From NCBI GenBank assembly GCA_002422605.1, contig DISW01000025.1:434001-498000 (forward strand): 64,000 bases of DNA. Reading direction: 5' to 3'. The stretch's first letter is position 1. Each line of letters begins with the position of its first letter. A program made the position numbers and the translations under genes. Shown one piece after another: positions 35,430 through 44,117 of this stretch. This stretch comes from Bacteriovoracaceae bacterium UBA6200. GTDB taxonomy: Bacteria > Bdellovibrionota > Bacteriovoracia > Bacteriovoracales > Bacteriovoracaceae. Under the pieces are notes generated by a model. It was not told the origin of the DNA and made no database searches. It was given only the letters and a program-made list of their open reading frames with translations.

Positions 35430-35838
35430 GACCTACTTCCTTTGTGCTGGCAGTGAAATGGAGATTTTTTAAGTAGGGAAGGATCTCCCAATTCTCAAAA
35501 CGAAAGAGTGTTGCTGCCTCATCTTCTTTTACCAAGAGTGTGATTTTTCCTAACTGATCCGAAGTCTCAACAAGTAGTATCCCTTCAAGCTTTTTCCTTC
35601 CCTGTCGGTGGAGAAGGAGCACTCGCTTGCCCTGTTGAAATGGAGTTAAAAGCGAAGCATTGACTTGAACCTCTACCCAGCCTTGAGGAAGAGAAGTTTC
35701 CTGAACAGCTTCAGAGGACCCGCCAAAGAGGAGAAAGAAAAAGATATTTGAAATGATGAGAGCTACTCCGAGTTTGCCCCACCAAAGCTTAGTCTTCGTA
35801 TTTTCTTTGAAGATGGTTCCAATTTTTTTTGAAATCAC
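35413..35838 (-). CDS. Single-TM tad-locus protein, CpaB/RcpC-like
   Basis: This 141-aa protein has a cytosolic N-terminus, one TM helix (LGVALIISNIFFFLLFG) and an extracytoplasmic beta-rich domain (GWVEVQVNASLLTPFQQGKR). That domain resembles the SAF/beta-clip part of CpaB/RcpC, a periplasmic Tad component, but is shorter than usual. It overlaps the preceding minor-pilin-like gene by 50 bp and the following secreted-protein gene by 17 bp. Call is supported mainly by position. Confidence 0.45.
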   Translation of the reverse strand: MISKKIGTIFKENTKTKLWWGKLGVALIISNIFFFLLFGGSSEAVQETSLPQGWVEVQVNASLLTPFQQGKRVLLLHRQGRKKLEGILLVETSDQLGKITLLVKEDEAATLFRFENWEILPYLKNLHFTASTKEVGHEIHY

Positions 35839-36055
35839 TTAAGTGCTCCTGTGTTTTTTTTTCATAATATTTATTCAAGCTAAGTAAAACTCCCAAGAGA
35901 AGACTTCCCAGAGTTATAGCGAAGACCAGAGGGAGGACAATTTCGCCGCTTTCTCTTCTGCCTGGTAATTCATTTTGGGATTGGGTTTCTCCCAGTTTGT
36001 TAGATCGATTTTTATCTGCAATAAATAAGGCTTTGATAAAAAGTAATAAGTCCAT
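35789..36055 (-). CDS. Minor pilin-like single-TM protein (start uncertain)
   Basis: The frame encodes 88 residues from ATG 36055. The credible part is residues 33 to the end: RRESGEIVLPLVFAITL looks like a prepilin-peptidase site (G before E) plus an N-terminal hydrophobic helix, then a charged tail. The first ~47 codons overlap the previous gene by 142 bp in another frame, so the true start may be internal and non-standard. It overlaps the RcpC-like gene by 50 bp. TadE/TadF-like function is inferred from context. Confidence 0.5.
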   Translation of the reverse strand: MDLLLFIKALFIADKNRSNKLGETQSQNELPGRRESGEIVLPLVFAITLGSLLLGVLLSLNKYYEKKTQEHLSDFKKNWNHLQRKYED

Positions 36056-36510
36056 TTGGTCTCTCTTAAAATGGCGGCCCCTCCGGCATTCCTCTGGAAA
36101 AGCCTGGTGCCTAACTTGAAAGGGGTTATAAACATTCGTGGATCAAGAGGACAGGATTTTGCCCTTAGATCATTCAGTGTTTTCAGATATGAAACCAACC
36201 TGAACTCCTGAGAGCGTTGAAGTAATTTCTTGAGCTTTTCGGCTTCCATGGAAGCTCCCTGAAGGCCTGGAATAAACAGCATGATAAGGCCTGCTCGGTT
36301 TATATTTTTGATTCCCCAATTGGTTCTTCCCATGAACTGCATGAAGTAATGAAACTCACTCTTAGTTTCTTTCACGCATAAAAAGAGGTGAGTCCTTTTT
36401 TCTAAGAGATGAAAAGATTTTCTGAGTTCAAGAGAACTTAAGAGAACAAGGCCCGACAGCGTCAAAATGAGGAGCATACTAAGAAGAGTCACTTCGCCTT
36501 TTTGATTCAT
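35914..36510 (-). CDS. TadE/TadG-like minor pilin-like protein
   Basis: This 198-aa protein begins MNQKGEVTLLSMLLILTLSG, which resembles a type-IV prepilin leader: short basic head, G-E junction and a hydrophobic helix. Two cysteines lie in the mature part. It begins inside the stop of the preceding gene (ATGA) and shares 142 bp with the next. Position just after the Flp pilin fits a pseudopilin of the Tad system. No exact family can be named. Confidence 0.55.
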   Translation of the reverse strand: MNQKGEVTLLSMLLILTLSGLVLLSSLELRKSFHLLEKRTHLFLCVKETKSEFHYFMQFMGRTNWGIKNINRAGLIMLFIPGLQGASMEAEKLKKLLQRSQEFRLVSYLKTLNDLRAKSCPLDPRMFITPFKLGTRLFQRNAGGAAILRETKWTYYFLSKPYLLQIKIDLTNWEKPNPKMNYQAEEKAAKLSSLWSSL

Positions 36511-36785
36511 AGGTGACCATCCAGCTCAAGGAGGAAGCTGTGAGATTTAGAGGAAGTGATTCTTTTCCAGGTCACCAAAGCCCTTTCCCGTAAGAAAGTA
36601 GTCTTGCATCCCAGATGGAAGCCACGCTCTTGTTCGGGGACATTAAAGAGCAGGGTCCTGGTGGTGAGTTCAGTGCTTTTTAACCAGGCTTCCTGGCGGC
36701 AGAGGGTAGACTTATGAAAGTCCACCGCCTCGGCCATAAGAAGAATCAGGATTGAGAGTGAAAGGACCCAGGCAATGAGGTTCAT
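36507..36785 (-). CDS. Small single-TM tad-locus protein
   Basis: This 92-aa protein starts with a TM segment (LIAWVLSLSILILLMAEAV), then a periplasmic part with two cysteines (TLCRQE, HLGCKT). It overlaps the pilin stop by 4 bp (ATGA) and the next gene's start by 4 bp. A TadE-like pseudopilin or assembly factor is the likeliest role; no conserved motif proves it. Confidence 0.5.
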   Translation of the reverse strand: MNLIAWVLSLSILILLMAEAVDFHKSTLCRQEAWLKSTELTTRTLLFNVPEQERGFHLGCKTTFLRERALVTWKRITSSKSHSFLLELDGHL

Positions 36786-36952
36786 TTAATGCTGATTTCT
36801 TTTGCGACTTGGGACTTCATATGGAGAACCCGATTTTGGACCACTTCCCCAAATTGCCTAACTGCTACCAGGCAACAGATTCCGATCAGGCTTGAGATAA
36901 TCACGTACTCCATGATTCCCTGGCCTTTTTGATTTTTAACAAACTTTTTCAT
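36782..36952 (-). CDS. flp: Flp-type major pilin
   Basis: This 56-aa prepilin reads MKKFVKNQKG then QGIMEYVIISSLIGICC. The Flp hallmark G-x(4)-E-Y is intact: cleavage after Gly10 would put Glu at +5 and Tyr at +6, followed by the hydrophobic helix. A strong ribosome site (GGAGG) lies 4 nt before the ATG. It is followed by three ATGA/long-overlap minor pilin-like genes, and TadA and secretin genes lie downstream. Two adjacent cysteines in the helix are unusual. The size is typical for Flp/Fap pilins. Confidence 0.85.
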   Translation of the reverse strand: MKKFVKNQKGQGIMEYVIISSLIGICCLVAVRQFGEVVQNRVLHMKSQVAKEISIK

Positions 36953-37087
36953 AAAACCTCCATTCTGTGAGGGGAGGTTCTATTACAGGGGGGCGGGAAT
37001 TTGCGAATAAAAGGATGAATGCCAGACGGTTTTGTTCGGATTTGAAAAAGTCTGGCGGAAAATCCGGTAAGCTCTTAAAATGAAAGC

Positions 37088-37690
37088 ATGGAAGAAAATA
37101 ACAAAGTCATCATTTTTGAAAAAAAAGAAATCGTTCTGATTTTAACCTTCGTTGTGGTTTTAATTATCACAAGTTTTACCTTGGGAATTCGTCTTGGTAA
37201 GAAGCTTGCTTTTAATGAATCTGGAATTAAAGCGGAAGACGTTAAGACCGTTGAATTAAAATCGGCCCTGGAAGAGGACGTTGAGAAGGTTGTTGAAGAA
37301 GATTCAGGCCTGACCGATGATGAGAAATTAAAGAAGCTCATGGATGAATCAAAGAATCGTCTTACTGATGAGCTTGAAAAATTTTCTGAAGAAAATAAAC
37401 CACAAGCTGCCAAGACTGAACCGGCCCCTGTGGAACCATCTCCAATGGCAGGAAAATTTACCATTCAATTAGGTTCTTACGAAACAATGGATGAAGCGAA
37501 GCAATTTGCAGAAGGCTTTACTGTTCGTGGTTACAATCCAATTATTAATGAAGTCAGCATTTCCGGAAAAGGGAATTGGTATAGAGTAAGTCTTGGCCTT
37601 TTCAACACCGTGGAAGAAGCCAAGGCCTACATTAAAGAAGAACAAAGCCTGTTCTCAGGACAAGAACACATCATCTCTGAAATTAAATAA
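37088..37690 (+). CDS. SPOR-domain inner-membrane protein
   Basis: This 200-aa protein has a short cytosolic start, one TM helix (IVLILTFVVVLIITSFTLGI), an acidic, probably disordered linker and a C-terminal SPOR domain (FTIQLGSYETMDEAKQFAEGF, WYRVSLGLFNTVEEAKAYI). SPOR domains bind septal peptidoglycan lacking stem peptides, as in FtsN and DedD. It could act in cell division or septation of the growing filament. It diverges from the flp operon (135-bp gap) and converges on purB. Confidence 0.85.
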   Translation: MEENNKVIIFEKKEIVLILTFVVVLIITSFTLGIRLGKKLAFNESGIKAEDVKTVELKSALEEDVEKVVEEDSGLTDDEKLKKLMDESKNRLTDELEKFSEENKPQAAKTEPAPVEPSPMAGKFTIQLGSYETMDEAKQFAEGFTVRGYNPIINEVSISGKGNWYRVSLGLFNTVEEAKAYIKEEQSLFSGQEHIISEIK

Positions 37691-37692
37691 TA

Positions 37693-38970
37693 TTAGAGTT
37701 TGTAGATTTTTTTGACTCTGTTAAAAACAGCTTCCGTTTGTTCTCCATACATCTCTTCGTTTGAGTTCAACTTTAATTCATCTATTTTAAGGCCCTTGTT
37801 CTTGAGGGCCTTAATGAATTCGTCCCGGTTATTGGAAGCGAATGAAGCACTTTGAATGTGAGCATAAAGCTCTTCTCTCGATCCTTCATAAGTTGGGATA
37901 AGCTTATGGAGAATATAGCTGGAAGCCGTTGCAAACTGTTCCTGAGCGCGGGCCGAGATTCTTTCCTGGCTCACATGAAGATCTTTAATCATCTTCGTGG
38001 CCCTTCTTAAGGCATAGACCGTGAGTCCAAAACTATCCGGAAGCCACATTCTTTCACTGGACGAATGAGAAATATCCCTTTCGTGCCACAGGAGGGTATT
38101 TTCGTGAGCGATCTGCACATGGGATCTTATCACCCGTGCGAGACCTGAAATATTTTCTGAGGCAATCGGGTTCTTCTTATGCGGCATCGTGGAGGAACCT
38201 TTCTGACCAGGTTTGAAACCTTCTACCACTTCAGCTACATCAGAACGGTGGAGATGTCTGATCTCAATTGCCAGACGTTCAATGGCGTCCGCAATGCCGG
38301 CCTGAAGGGAGGCGAGGGTTGCCAGGCGATCACGAGGAATGATCTGAGTGGAAAGAGGCTCCACTTCAAGACTTAGTTCCTTCATCACTCTTTCTTCAAT
38401 CTGAGGAGTGAGGATCGTATAGTTCCCAACGGCTCCGGACATCTGGCCGGTCAGACATTTTTCAAACTGTTCCAGGTCCAAGAGACGACGGGAGAATTCC
38501 GCAACGTAAGAGAGGAATTTAAATCCAAAACTCATGGGTTCAGCGAACATTCCATGAGAGCGGCCAAGAGTATAAAGCGTTTTAGTTTCCTGAGCTCGAA
38601 GCCAGAGAGCATCTCGCACTTCTGTCAGGGCCTTGATCTCAATTTTTAATGAGTCTCGAAGCTGAAGGGAGAGAGCTGTATCGATAATATCTGAAGAGGT
38701 GCAACCATAATGAAAGAATTTACCCTCACTGCCCACCTGTTCTGTGATGGAAGTGCAAAAAGCAATCACATCGTGGTGAACATTCGCTTCAATTTCATGA
38801 ATGCGGTCTAAATTGATTTTCGCTTTCGAGAAATGGTGGCCGATGGGAGGACAAACCTGGGCTTCTTCCAAAGCTTTAAGAAGGGCCAGCTCTACTTTGA
38901 AGAAGTAGGAGAATTTGGCATCTTCTGACCAGATGGCGCTTATTTCAGGTATTTCATATCGAGGTATCAT
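37693..38970 (-). CDS. purB: Adenylosuccinate lyase
   Basis: This 425-aa cytosolic enzyme acts twice in purine synthesis, releasing fumarate from SAICAR and from adenylosuccinate. The superfamily signature GSSTMPHKKNPIASE is intact, with the active Ser in that loop; TSSDIIDTAL and GRSHGMFAEP are also typical. Length fits the short (Bacillus-type) PurB. It is last in the tolC-like/OMP/purB run, 3 bp after the OMP gene, so it may share that promoter. Confidence 0.95.
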   Translation of the reverse strand: MIPRYEIPEISAIWSEDAKFSYFFKVELALLKALEEAQVCPPIGHHFSKAKINLDRIHEIEANVHHDVIAFCTSITEQVGSEGKFFHYGCTSSDIIDTALSLQLRDSLKIEIKALTEVRDALWLRAQETKTLYTLGRSHGMFAEPMSFGFKFLSYVAEFSRRLLDLEQFEKCLTGQMSGAVGNYTILTPQIEERVMKELSLEVEPLSTQIIPRDRLATLASLQAGIADAIERLAIEIRHLHRSDVAEVVEGFKPGQKGSSTMPHKKNPIASENISGLARVIRSHVQIAHENTLLWHERDISHSSSERMWLPDSFGLTVYALRRATKMIKDLHVSQERISARAQEQFATASSYILHKLIPTYEGSREELYAHIQSASFASNNRDEFIKALKNKGLKIDELKLNSNEEMYGEQTEAVFNRVKKIYKL

Positions 38971-38973
38971 AAA

Positions 38974-39738
38974 TTAAAAGAAAAATCCTAATTCAACTGC
39001 CGCCGACAACCAACCGAGTGCTAACGAACGATCACTTTTCTTCTCGTCACCGATAGCATCTCTCGTAACTGTGGCCACATTGTAGGATAATTTCCCTCCG
39101 TAAAAGAATGAAGTGCCGGAACGCTTATGGAGACCATAGCTGGTGGTTAAACCATATCCCTGATACTTCTCACCAATAAATTTTTCGTCCAGAAAAATAC
39201 CGTTTATAAAAACATCGATATTTTCGAACATATTTTCTGTTTCAAAGAATTCGAGGAGAAGCTTGAAGCGATAGCCTACACCCAGGCCTCCGGCCATAAC
39301 GGTATTCTTAGTATTACCAGGGCGAATGTAATTACTCTCAGCGTTTGGATTGCTGCCAGCTTTCTGTGAATGATTTCTGGTAATCGCATCAAAGTAAGTA
39401 TTATGTTGGAAAAACTGAAAGCCCCACCAGATTTGATCATAGCGAGATGAGCGGCGCATGTAGGAGAGTTCTACTCCAAGCATATCTTGAAGATGCTCAT
39501 AATTGCCTGAAACATGCCCTGCAATTGAAAAACGATTTCGGTCAGTACCCGTATATTGGCGCTGGTCTTTAATACCAAGCTCGGTATTGAAGTCGTAGAT
39601 CATGCTCTCATGACGAAGGTATTTTTCAGGCTTCTTGATCAGCACTTCTTCAGAGTCAGGATTTAGTTCTTCTTCACTCAGGTCAAAGGGACCTGCGTAA
39701 AGATTAAGTGGCAAAAGGAGAAGGAGTAAGTATTTCAT
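38974..39738 (-). CDS. Outer-membrane beta-barrel-like protein
   Basis: This 254-aa secreted protein (signal peptide MKYLLLLLLPLNLYA) has an acidic start and then alternating hydrophobic/aromatic strands, ending in ELGFFF, a terminal Phe typical of outer-membrane insertion. It lies 3 bp after the TolC-family gene and 3 bp before purB, so probably one operon. Specific role unknown; an accessory to the TolC-like channel is possible. Confidence 0.6.
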   Translation of the reverse strand: MKYLLLLLLPLNLYAGPFDLSEEELNPDSEEVLIKKPEKYLRHESMIYDFNTELGIKDQRQYTGTDRNRFSIAGHVSGNYEHLQDMLGVELSYMRRSSRYDQIWWGFQFFQHNTYFDAITRNHSQKAGSNPNAESNYIRPGNTKNTVMAGGLGVGYRFKLLLEFFETENMFENIDVFINGIFLDEKFIGEKYQGYGLTTSYGLHKRSGTSFFYGGKLSYNVATVTRDAIGDEKKSDRSLALGWLSAAVELGFFF

Positions 39739-39741
39739 AAA

Positions 39742-41238
39742 TTATCTCTGCGCCAATTGTTCAAAATTCTCACCAGGAAAGTCTTCCAGACCCATATAGT
39801 CAGCAAGCTCCAACTTTTTTAAGAGATGTTCAAACTTAACGTTTTCACTATTAATGTGAGAAATAACTAAGTTATCAATAGCGAGTTTGATGTCTGTATA
39901 GGAAGTCTTTCCGGCAATATAGTTATCGAGAACTGAATCATAGTTACTCTGGGCATTTTTATGCTGGAATTGAGCGATTTCTACTTTCTGCTCCAGATAA
40001 CGAAGTGTTTTATAAATGGTTCGGACTTTTACTTCTAACTGTCGTTTCGTATTGAAGTAATTAATCTCGGCAATTCTTTTGTTGAGATAGGCCTGTTGAT
40101 TATCTCTAGAATTAAAGAAGCCGCCTTCACCTAAGAGAGTCCACTTCATATCAATGGCCGCAACCAGTTCAACATTTCTGTTCCCTGGAGTTGTTTGATA
40201 ATTCCAGGAAGTTCCTTCCGGATCAAAACCAGTTCGATAAGTTCCAAGGTTAAAACTGAATTTCGGAAGAGGGAGATTATCCTTTAAGGTCTTCTCGTAA
40301 CTGCGATTGGCATTGTCATACTGTAGCTTGGCATTCCTGTAATCAACAGACTGCTCGATAGAAAGTTTCAGGGCCTCTTCCATGGAAGTATTGACTGAAA
40401 GATATTTTAGCTGCTCCTGGGTTCTGTAAGATCCACGCCATTCATCTCCCAAGAGATTAGCAAGAGCTTCTTCCTGAAGGCCTACATCATAGAGAGATTC
40501 CTGATACTCAGTTTGCGAACGAAGGTATTCTGAGCGGGTTTGATAGTATTCCTGAGCACGGATTTTTCTTAACTGGAGTTTCTCACGGGCCAGACGGTGA
40601 ATGAAAGAAGTCTGGCGTAGTTGTTCCTGGTAAATACGTCTTACTTCACGTGTACGAACCAGATTAAAGTATTGAGTAATCAGATCAAACTTCAAGCGGC
40701 GACGAGCTTCGGTCAATTGTTGATTCGCCCGATTCAAAGTTTGTTTTTCATTTTGGTATTGAAGGTAGTCTCGACCCCAGTTAAAGAGGGTGTAGTCGTC
40801 GATTACCAGTCCCAAGCTTCCAGTAGGGGCTTTCTGGGCACCCATTCCCGGAGTGCTCTGAGAAGATTCTTTAAAGCGATCAATTCGATGATTAGAAGTT
40901 TGAAGTTCTAAAGAAACAGTAGGGAGCCAAAATTTCTGATACAGGTCAGTTTTTAGAAGATCGATTTGTTCTTTTTGTTGTCCGCGAATCTGCTCAAAAG
41001 GGTTTCTTCTAAAACCTTCTTCCAAAACTGAGCGTAGATCGATGGCCCGACCTTCCTGATTTTTTTCTAAGGTTTGGGTTGGCCGAGTTGTTCCTCGACG
41101 TCGCCCTTGCTGAGTTCTGGTCTGAGAAGGTTCTGTGACATCTTGTTGGATGGCCAGTTCCAGTGCCGAAAGATCCTCGTCCTGTGCATAGACGAGTGAG
41201 CTTCCTAAAAGTAGAAAGATTAAGAGGGCTTTTTCCAA
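39742..41238 (-). CDS. TolC-family outer-membrane protein
   Basis: This 498-aa protein has a signal peptide (LLIFLLLGSSLVYA), a polar low-complexity N-terminal insert (arginine/threonine-rich, residues ~35-60), then a TolC-type pair of helical-barrel repeats (SVLEEGFRRNPFEQIRGQQK; ALKLSIEQSVDYRNAKLQY) with long coiled helices. It starts at TTG with GGGAG upstream. No membrane-fusion or inner-membrane partner is next to it, so it may serve a transporter encoded elsewhere. Confidence 0.8.
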   Translation of the reverse strand: MEKALLIFLLLGSSLVYAQDEDLSALELAIQQDVTEPSQTRTQQGRRRGTTRPTQTLEKNQEGRAIDLRSVLEEGFRRNPFEQIRGQQKEQIDLLKTDLYQKFWLPTVSLELQTSNHRIDRFKESSQSTPGMGAQKAPTGSLGLVIDDYTLFNWGRDYLQYQNEKQTLNRANQQLTEARRRLKFDLITQYFNLVRTREVRRIYQEQLRQTSFIHRLAREKLQLRKIRAQEYYQTRSEYLRSQTEYQESLYDVGLQEEALANLLGDEWRGSYRTQEQLKYLSVNTSMEEALKLSIEQSVDYRNAKLQYDNANRSYEKTLKDNLPLPKFSFNLGTYRTGFDPEGTSWNYQTTPGNRNVELVAAIDMKWTLLGEGGFFNSRDNQQAYLNKRIAEINYFNTKRQLEVKVRTIYKTLRYLEQKVEIAQFQHKNAQSNYDSVLDNYIAGKTSYTDIKLAIDNLVISHINSENVKFEHLLKKLELADYMGLEDFPGENFEQLAQR

Positions 41239-41312
41239 AGCTTTTTCTCCCGCTGTAATGTGTGTGCGGAGAAAAGTGTAACATCAAGAATTCTGAGAAG
41301 TAAAATCAGATA

Positions 41313-41657
41313 TTAAAGCGAGAGACCTGGGCAACCGGAGCGGACAATGTTTTCTTCCATCGTCTCAATTTGGAGATTTGTCAGATAAAGTTCATTCTTA
41401 ACCTTCACCTGATTGGACATCAAACGCGAATGCATACTTTCTTTGGCCTTGGGACTTTTTTTAATCAGGTCCTGATTCCGCTGAAGAAGGGCATTGAGAC
41501 GTTGTTGAACTTTTATTTTATCCGCTCGTTCTTTGAAAAGTTCCTTACAACGAAGACTAAGTACTGGTTTTGTGATGGCATCTTGCATTATGCCTTCATC
41601 CTGAGCAAAACTCACGGTTGAAAGTGCCAAAACTATGACGGTTAAAATGCGTTTCAT
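41313..41657 (-). CDS. Secreted small coiled-coil protein
   Basis: This 114-aa protein has a signal peptide (MKRILTVIVLALSTVSFA) and a mature helical part likely to form a coiled coil (LYLTNLQIETMEENIV). Two cysteines (LRCKEL, SGCPGL) flank it and may be disulphide-linked. It is not recognised. It lies 74 bp before the TolC-like gene in the same direction and may be its leader gene. Confidence 0.55.
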   Translation of the reverse strand: MKRILTVIVLALSTVSFAQDEGIMQDAITKPVLSLRCKELFKERADKIKVQQRLNALLQRNQDLIKKSPKAKESMHSRLMSNQVKVKNELYLTNLQIETMEENIVRSGCPGLSL

Positions 41658-41777
41658 GAATAAAGTTTAGCATGGCACTTAGCTAACGCAAGGTTAAAAC
41701 TCTTTCCCTTTCATTGTCGGATGCTTCCAAAAAACGTAAGATGAGGGGTCAACTTAAAAGTAAGGCTTAGTACAATT

Positions 41778-42512
41778 ATGGCAAAAGTCGTAATCCTCAT
41801 ACCCGCACGTTTCCAGTCTTCACGTTTTCCTGGGAAACCTTTGGCCAAGATTGCCGGCATCTCTATGATCGAGAGGGTCTATCGGAATTGCTTAGAGTCG
41901 GGAATTTCTACTTATGTTGTGACTGATCATGACGGCATTGAACAGCATGTAAAAGACTTTGGTGGAAAAGTTTTGAGAGTGAATGACAATGTTCCTTCTG
42001 GTTCAGAAAGAATTGCTCTGGCCTATGAGCGTTTCTTAAAAGCAGAGAATCCTGATTTAGTGATTAATGTTCAAGGTGATGAACCACTCCTTAAAGGGAA
42101 TGTTTTAAAAGAACTTTCTGATTTTCATCTTTCAAGTGACTTTGCCATCGGCACACTTCTTCGCGAGCGTTCAGTTAAAGATGATGATTTCAAAAATCCT
42201 AACGTTGTAAAAGCCGTTTATTCTCCTCTGTCTAAACAGTGCTTCTATTTTTCCAGAGAATCTCTTCCGTATGACCGTGACGGTGGTCGGGAGTATTCGT
42301 GGTTCCAACATATTGGAGTCTACAGCTATAGGCCTCAGTCTCTCTCGGCCTTTGTAAAACTACCTATGTCTACACTTGAAGATCTCGAAAAACTAGAACA
42401 GCTTCGGGCCCTTGAAAATCAAATGACTATTGGTGCAGTTTTAACGACACAAAAACTAATGGGAGTAGATGTCCCGGAAGATATTAAAAAAGTTGAAGGA
42501 GCTCTTCAGTGA
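41778..42512 (+). CDS. kdsB: 3-deoxy-manno-octulosonate cytidylyltransferase
   Basis: This 244-aa cytosolic enzyme activates KDO as CMP-KDO for LPS inner core synthesis. The N-terminal nucleotide loop IPARFQSSRFPGKPL, the VINVQGDEPLL motif with the metal-binding Asp, and IGVYSYRPQSL are clear. It overlaps pyrG by 4 bp. pyrG, kdsA and kdsC follow, so CTP supply and KDO synthesis are grouped in one operon. Confidence 0.95.
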   Translation: MAKVVILIPARFQSSRFPGKPLAKIAGISMIERVYRNCLESGISTYVVTDHDGIEQHVKDFGGKVLRVNDNVPSGSERIALAYERFLKAENPDLVINVQGDEPLLKGNVLKELSDFHLSSDFAIGTLLRERSVKDDDFKNPNVVKAVYSPLSKQCFYFSRESLPYDRDGGREYSWFQHIGVYSYRPQSLSAFVKLPMSTLEDLEKLEQLRALENQMTIGAVLTTQKLMGVDVPEDIKKVEGALQ

Positions 42513-44107
42513 GAAAGCATGATAAAAAATATATTTTCATTACCGGTGGTGTGACGAGTTCCCTTGGAAAGGGATTGGCCGCGGCCAGTATTGGATGCCT
42601 CTTAGAACGCAGAGGAATCAAAATCAATATGCTTAAGATGGATCCCTACATTAATGTGGATCCAGGAACCATGAGTCCGACTCAGCATGGGGAAGTTTTC
42701 GTAACTGATGACGGTGCGGAAACGGATCTGGATCTTGGTCACTATGAGCGATTTACTTCCCTTACCCTGACTCGTGATAATAACTTCACTTCGGGTAAAG
42801 TTTATCTTCAAGTTATTGAGAATGAGAGAGAAGGTAAATATCTGGGGAAAACAGTTCAGGTGGTTCCACATATTACTGATGAAATTAAGAGAAGGATTCA
42901 CCTCGCCAGTGAGAATTGTGATCTTCTTCTTGGCGAGATTGGTGGAACTGTTGGTGACATTGAATCCCTACCGTTTATGGAAGCGATCCGACAGTTTGCT
43001 TTAGATGTCGGAACTGAGAATGTTCTCTTTATACATTTAGTCCTCGTCCCTTATCTCGAAGCCGCTGGAGAGTTAAAATCCAAACCTGCACAGCATTCAG
43101 TGAAAGAAATGCGTTCAATCGGACTCTTTCCACAAATCATTATTTGCCGTGCAGACCGAACTATAGATACGTCTATTCTGGAGAAGATTTCGCTCTTCTG
43201 TAATGTTCCGAAACAGAATGTTTTTCAATCGATTGATCTGGATTTGATCTACAAAGTTCCTAAATCATTTTTTGATCAAGGGCTCGATAAACGAATCACT
43301 CAGCTTCTCGGTATGTGGGCGACTGAGCCTAAAATGGATGAGATTAATAAGGTGATTTACAATTCGGAGAATCCTCTGAAGGAAGTGAACATTGGTATCG
43401 TTGGAAAATATACTGAGTTAATTGAATCCTATAAATCTCTCGATGAGGCCTTAAGGCACGCTGCGATTGAAAATCAAGTGAAGCTTAATCGCATTTACAT
43501 CGATGCTGAAGATCTCGAGAAAGGAGTAAAATCTGATCTCTTGGAAAAAGTTGACGGCATTCTCGTCCCTGGTGGCTTTGGATCTCGCGGAACTGAAGGA
43601 AAGATCAAAGCGATCCAATACGCTCGGGAGAAAAAGAAACCTTTCTTCGGAATTTGCCTGGGTCTTCAACTATCAGTAATAGAATTTGCTCGAAATGTAG
43701 TTGGCATAAAAAACGCTACCTCGATGGAGTTTACAGATCAGGGAGATCTTCTGGTTCATTACATGGCAGGTCAAAGCCGAGATGGTGCGAAGGGCGGAAG
43801 TATGCGCCTAGGGGCTTACGACTGTGATTTTACAGAGGGTAGTCTTGGTCATCGTATTTATGGAGAGAAAAGAATTTCTGAAAGACACCGTCACCGTTTA
43901 GAAGTGAATAATGAATATATCGGTCGTTTAGTTGAAAAGGGGCTGGTCGTTTCCGGAAAAAATACGGCCTTAAATTTAGTGGAAGTTATTGAGCTTAAAG
44001 ATCATCCTCACTTTATAGCTTGTCAGTATCACCCCGAATTTAAATCGCGACCATTTAAACCACATCCGCTCTTTGTTTCCTTTGTGAAAGCAAGTGCGAA
44101 TTTATAA
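42509..44107 (+). CDS. pyrG: CTP synthase
   Basis: This 532-aa enzyme makes CTP from UTP using glutamine. The N-terminal synthetase domain begins KYIFITGGVTSSLGKGLAA. The C-terminal glutamine amidotransferase has the nucleophile in FFGICLGLQ and the His/Glu pair in CQYHPEF. Length is typical. It follows kdsB and precedes kdsA, whose pathway consumes CTP at the kdsB step. Its stop lies 10 bp before the kdsA ATG. Confidence 0.97.
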   Translation: MRKHDKKYIFITGGVTSSLGKGLAAASIGCLLERRGIKINMLKMDPYINVDPGTMSPTQHGEVFVTDDGAETDLDLGHYERFTSLTLTRDNNFTSGKVYLQVIENEREGKYLGKTVQVVPHITDEIKRRIHLASENCDLLLGEIGGTVGDIESLPFMEAIRQFALDVGTENVLFIHLVLVPYLEAAGELKSKPAQHSVKEMRSIGLFPQIIICRADRTIDTSILEKISLFCNVPKQNVFQSIDLDLIYKVPKSFFDQGLDKRITQLLGMWATEPKMDEINKVIYNSENPLKEVNIGIVGKYTELIESYKSLDEALRHAAIENQVKLNRIYIDAEDLEKGVKSDLLEKVDGILVPGGFGSRGTEGKIKAIQYAREKKKPFFGICLGLQLSVIEFARNVVGIKNATSMEFTDQGDLLVHYMAGQSRDGAKGGSMRLGAYDCDFTEGSLGHRIYGEKRISERHRHRLEVNNEYIGRLVEKGLVVSGKNTALNLVEVIELKDHPHFIACQYHPEFKSRPFKPHPLFVSFVKASANL

Positions 44108-44117
44108 GGATAAAATT

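Noticed and set aside
36953..37087. sigma-54 or sigma-28 promoter for the flp operon
   Set aside because: TGGCAT is present on the minus strand but the GC half is missing; no FliA-like element.
41673..41692. Possible sigma-54 promoter (TGGCAC then GC)
   Set aside because: The GG to GC spacing is 12, not 10 bp.
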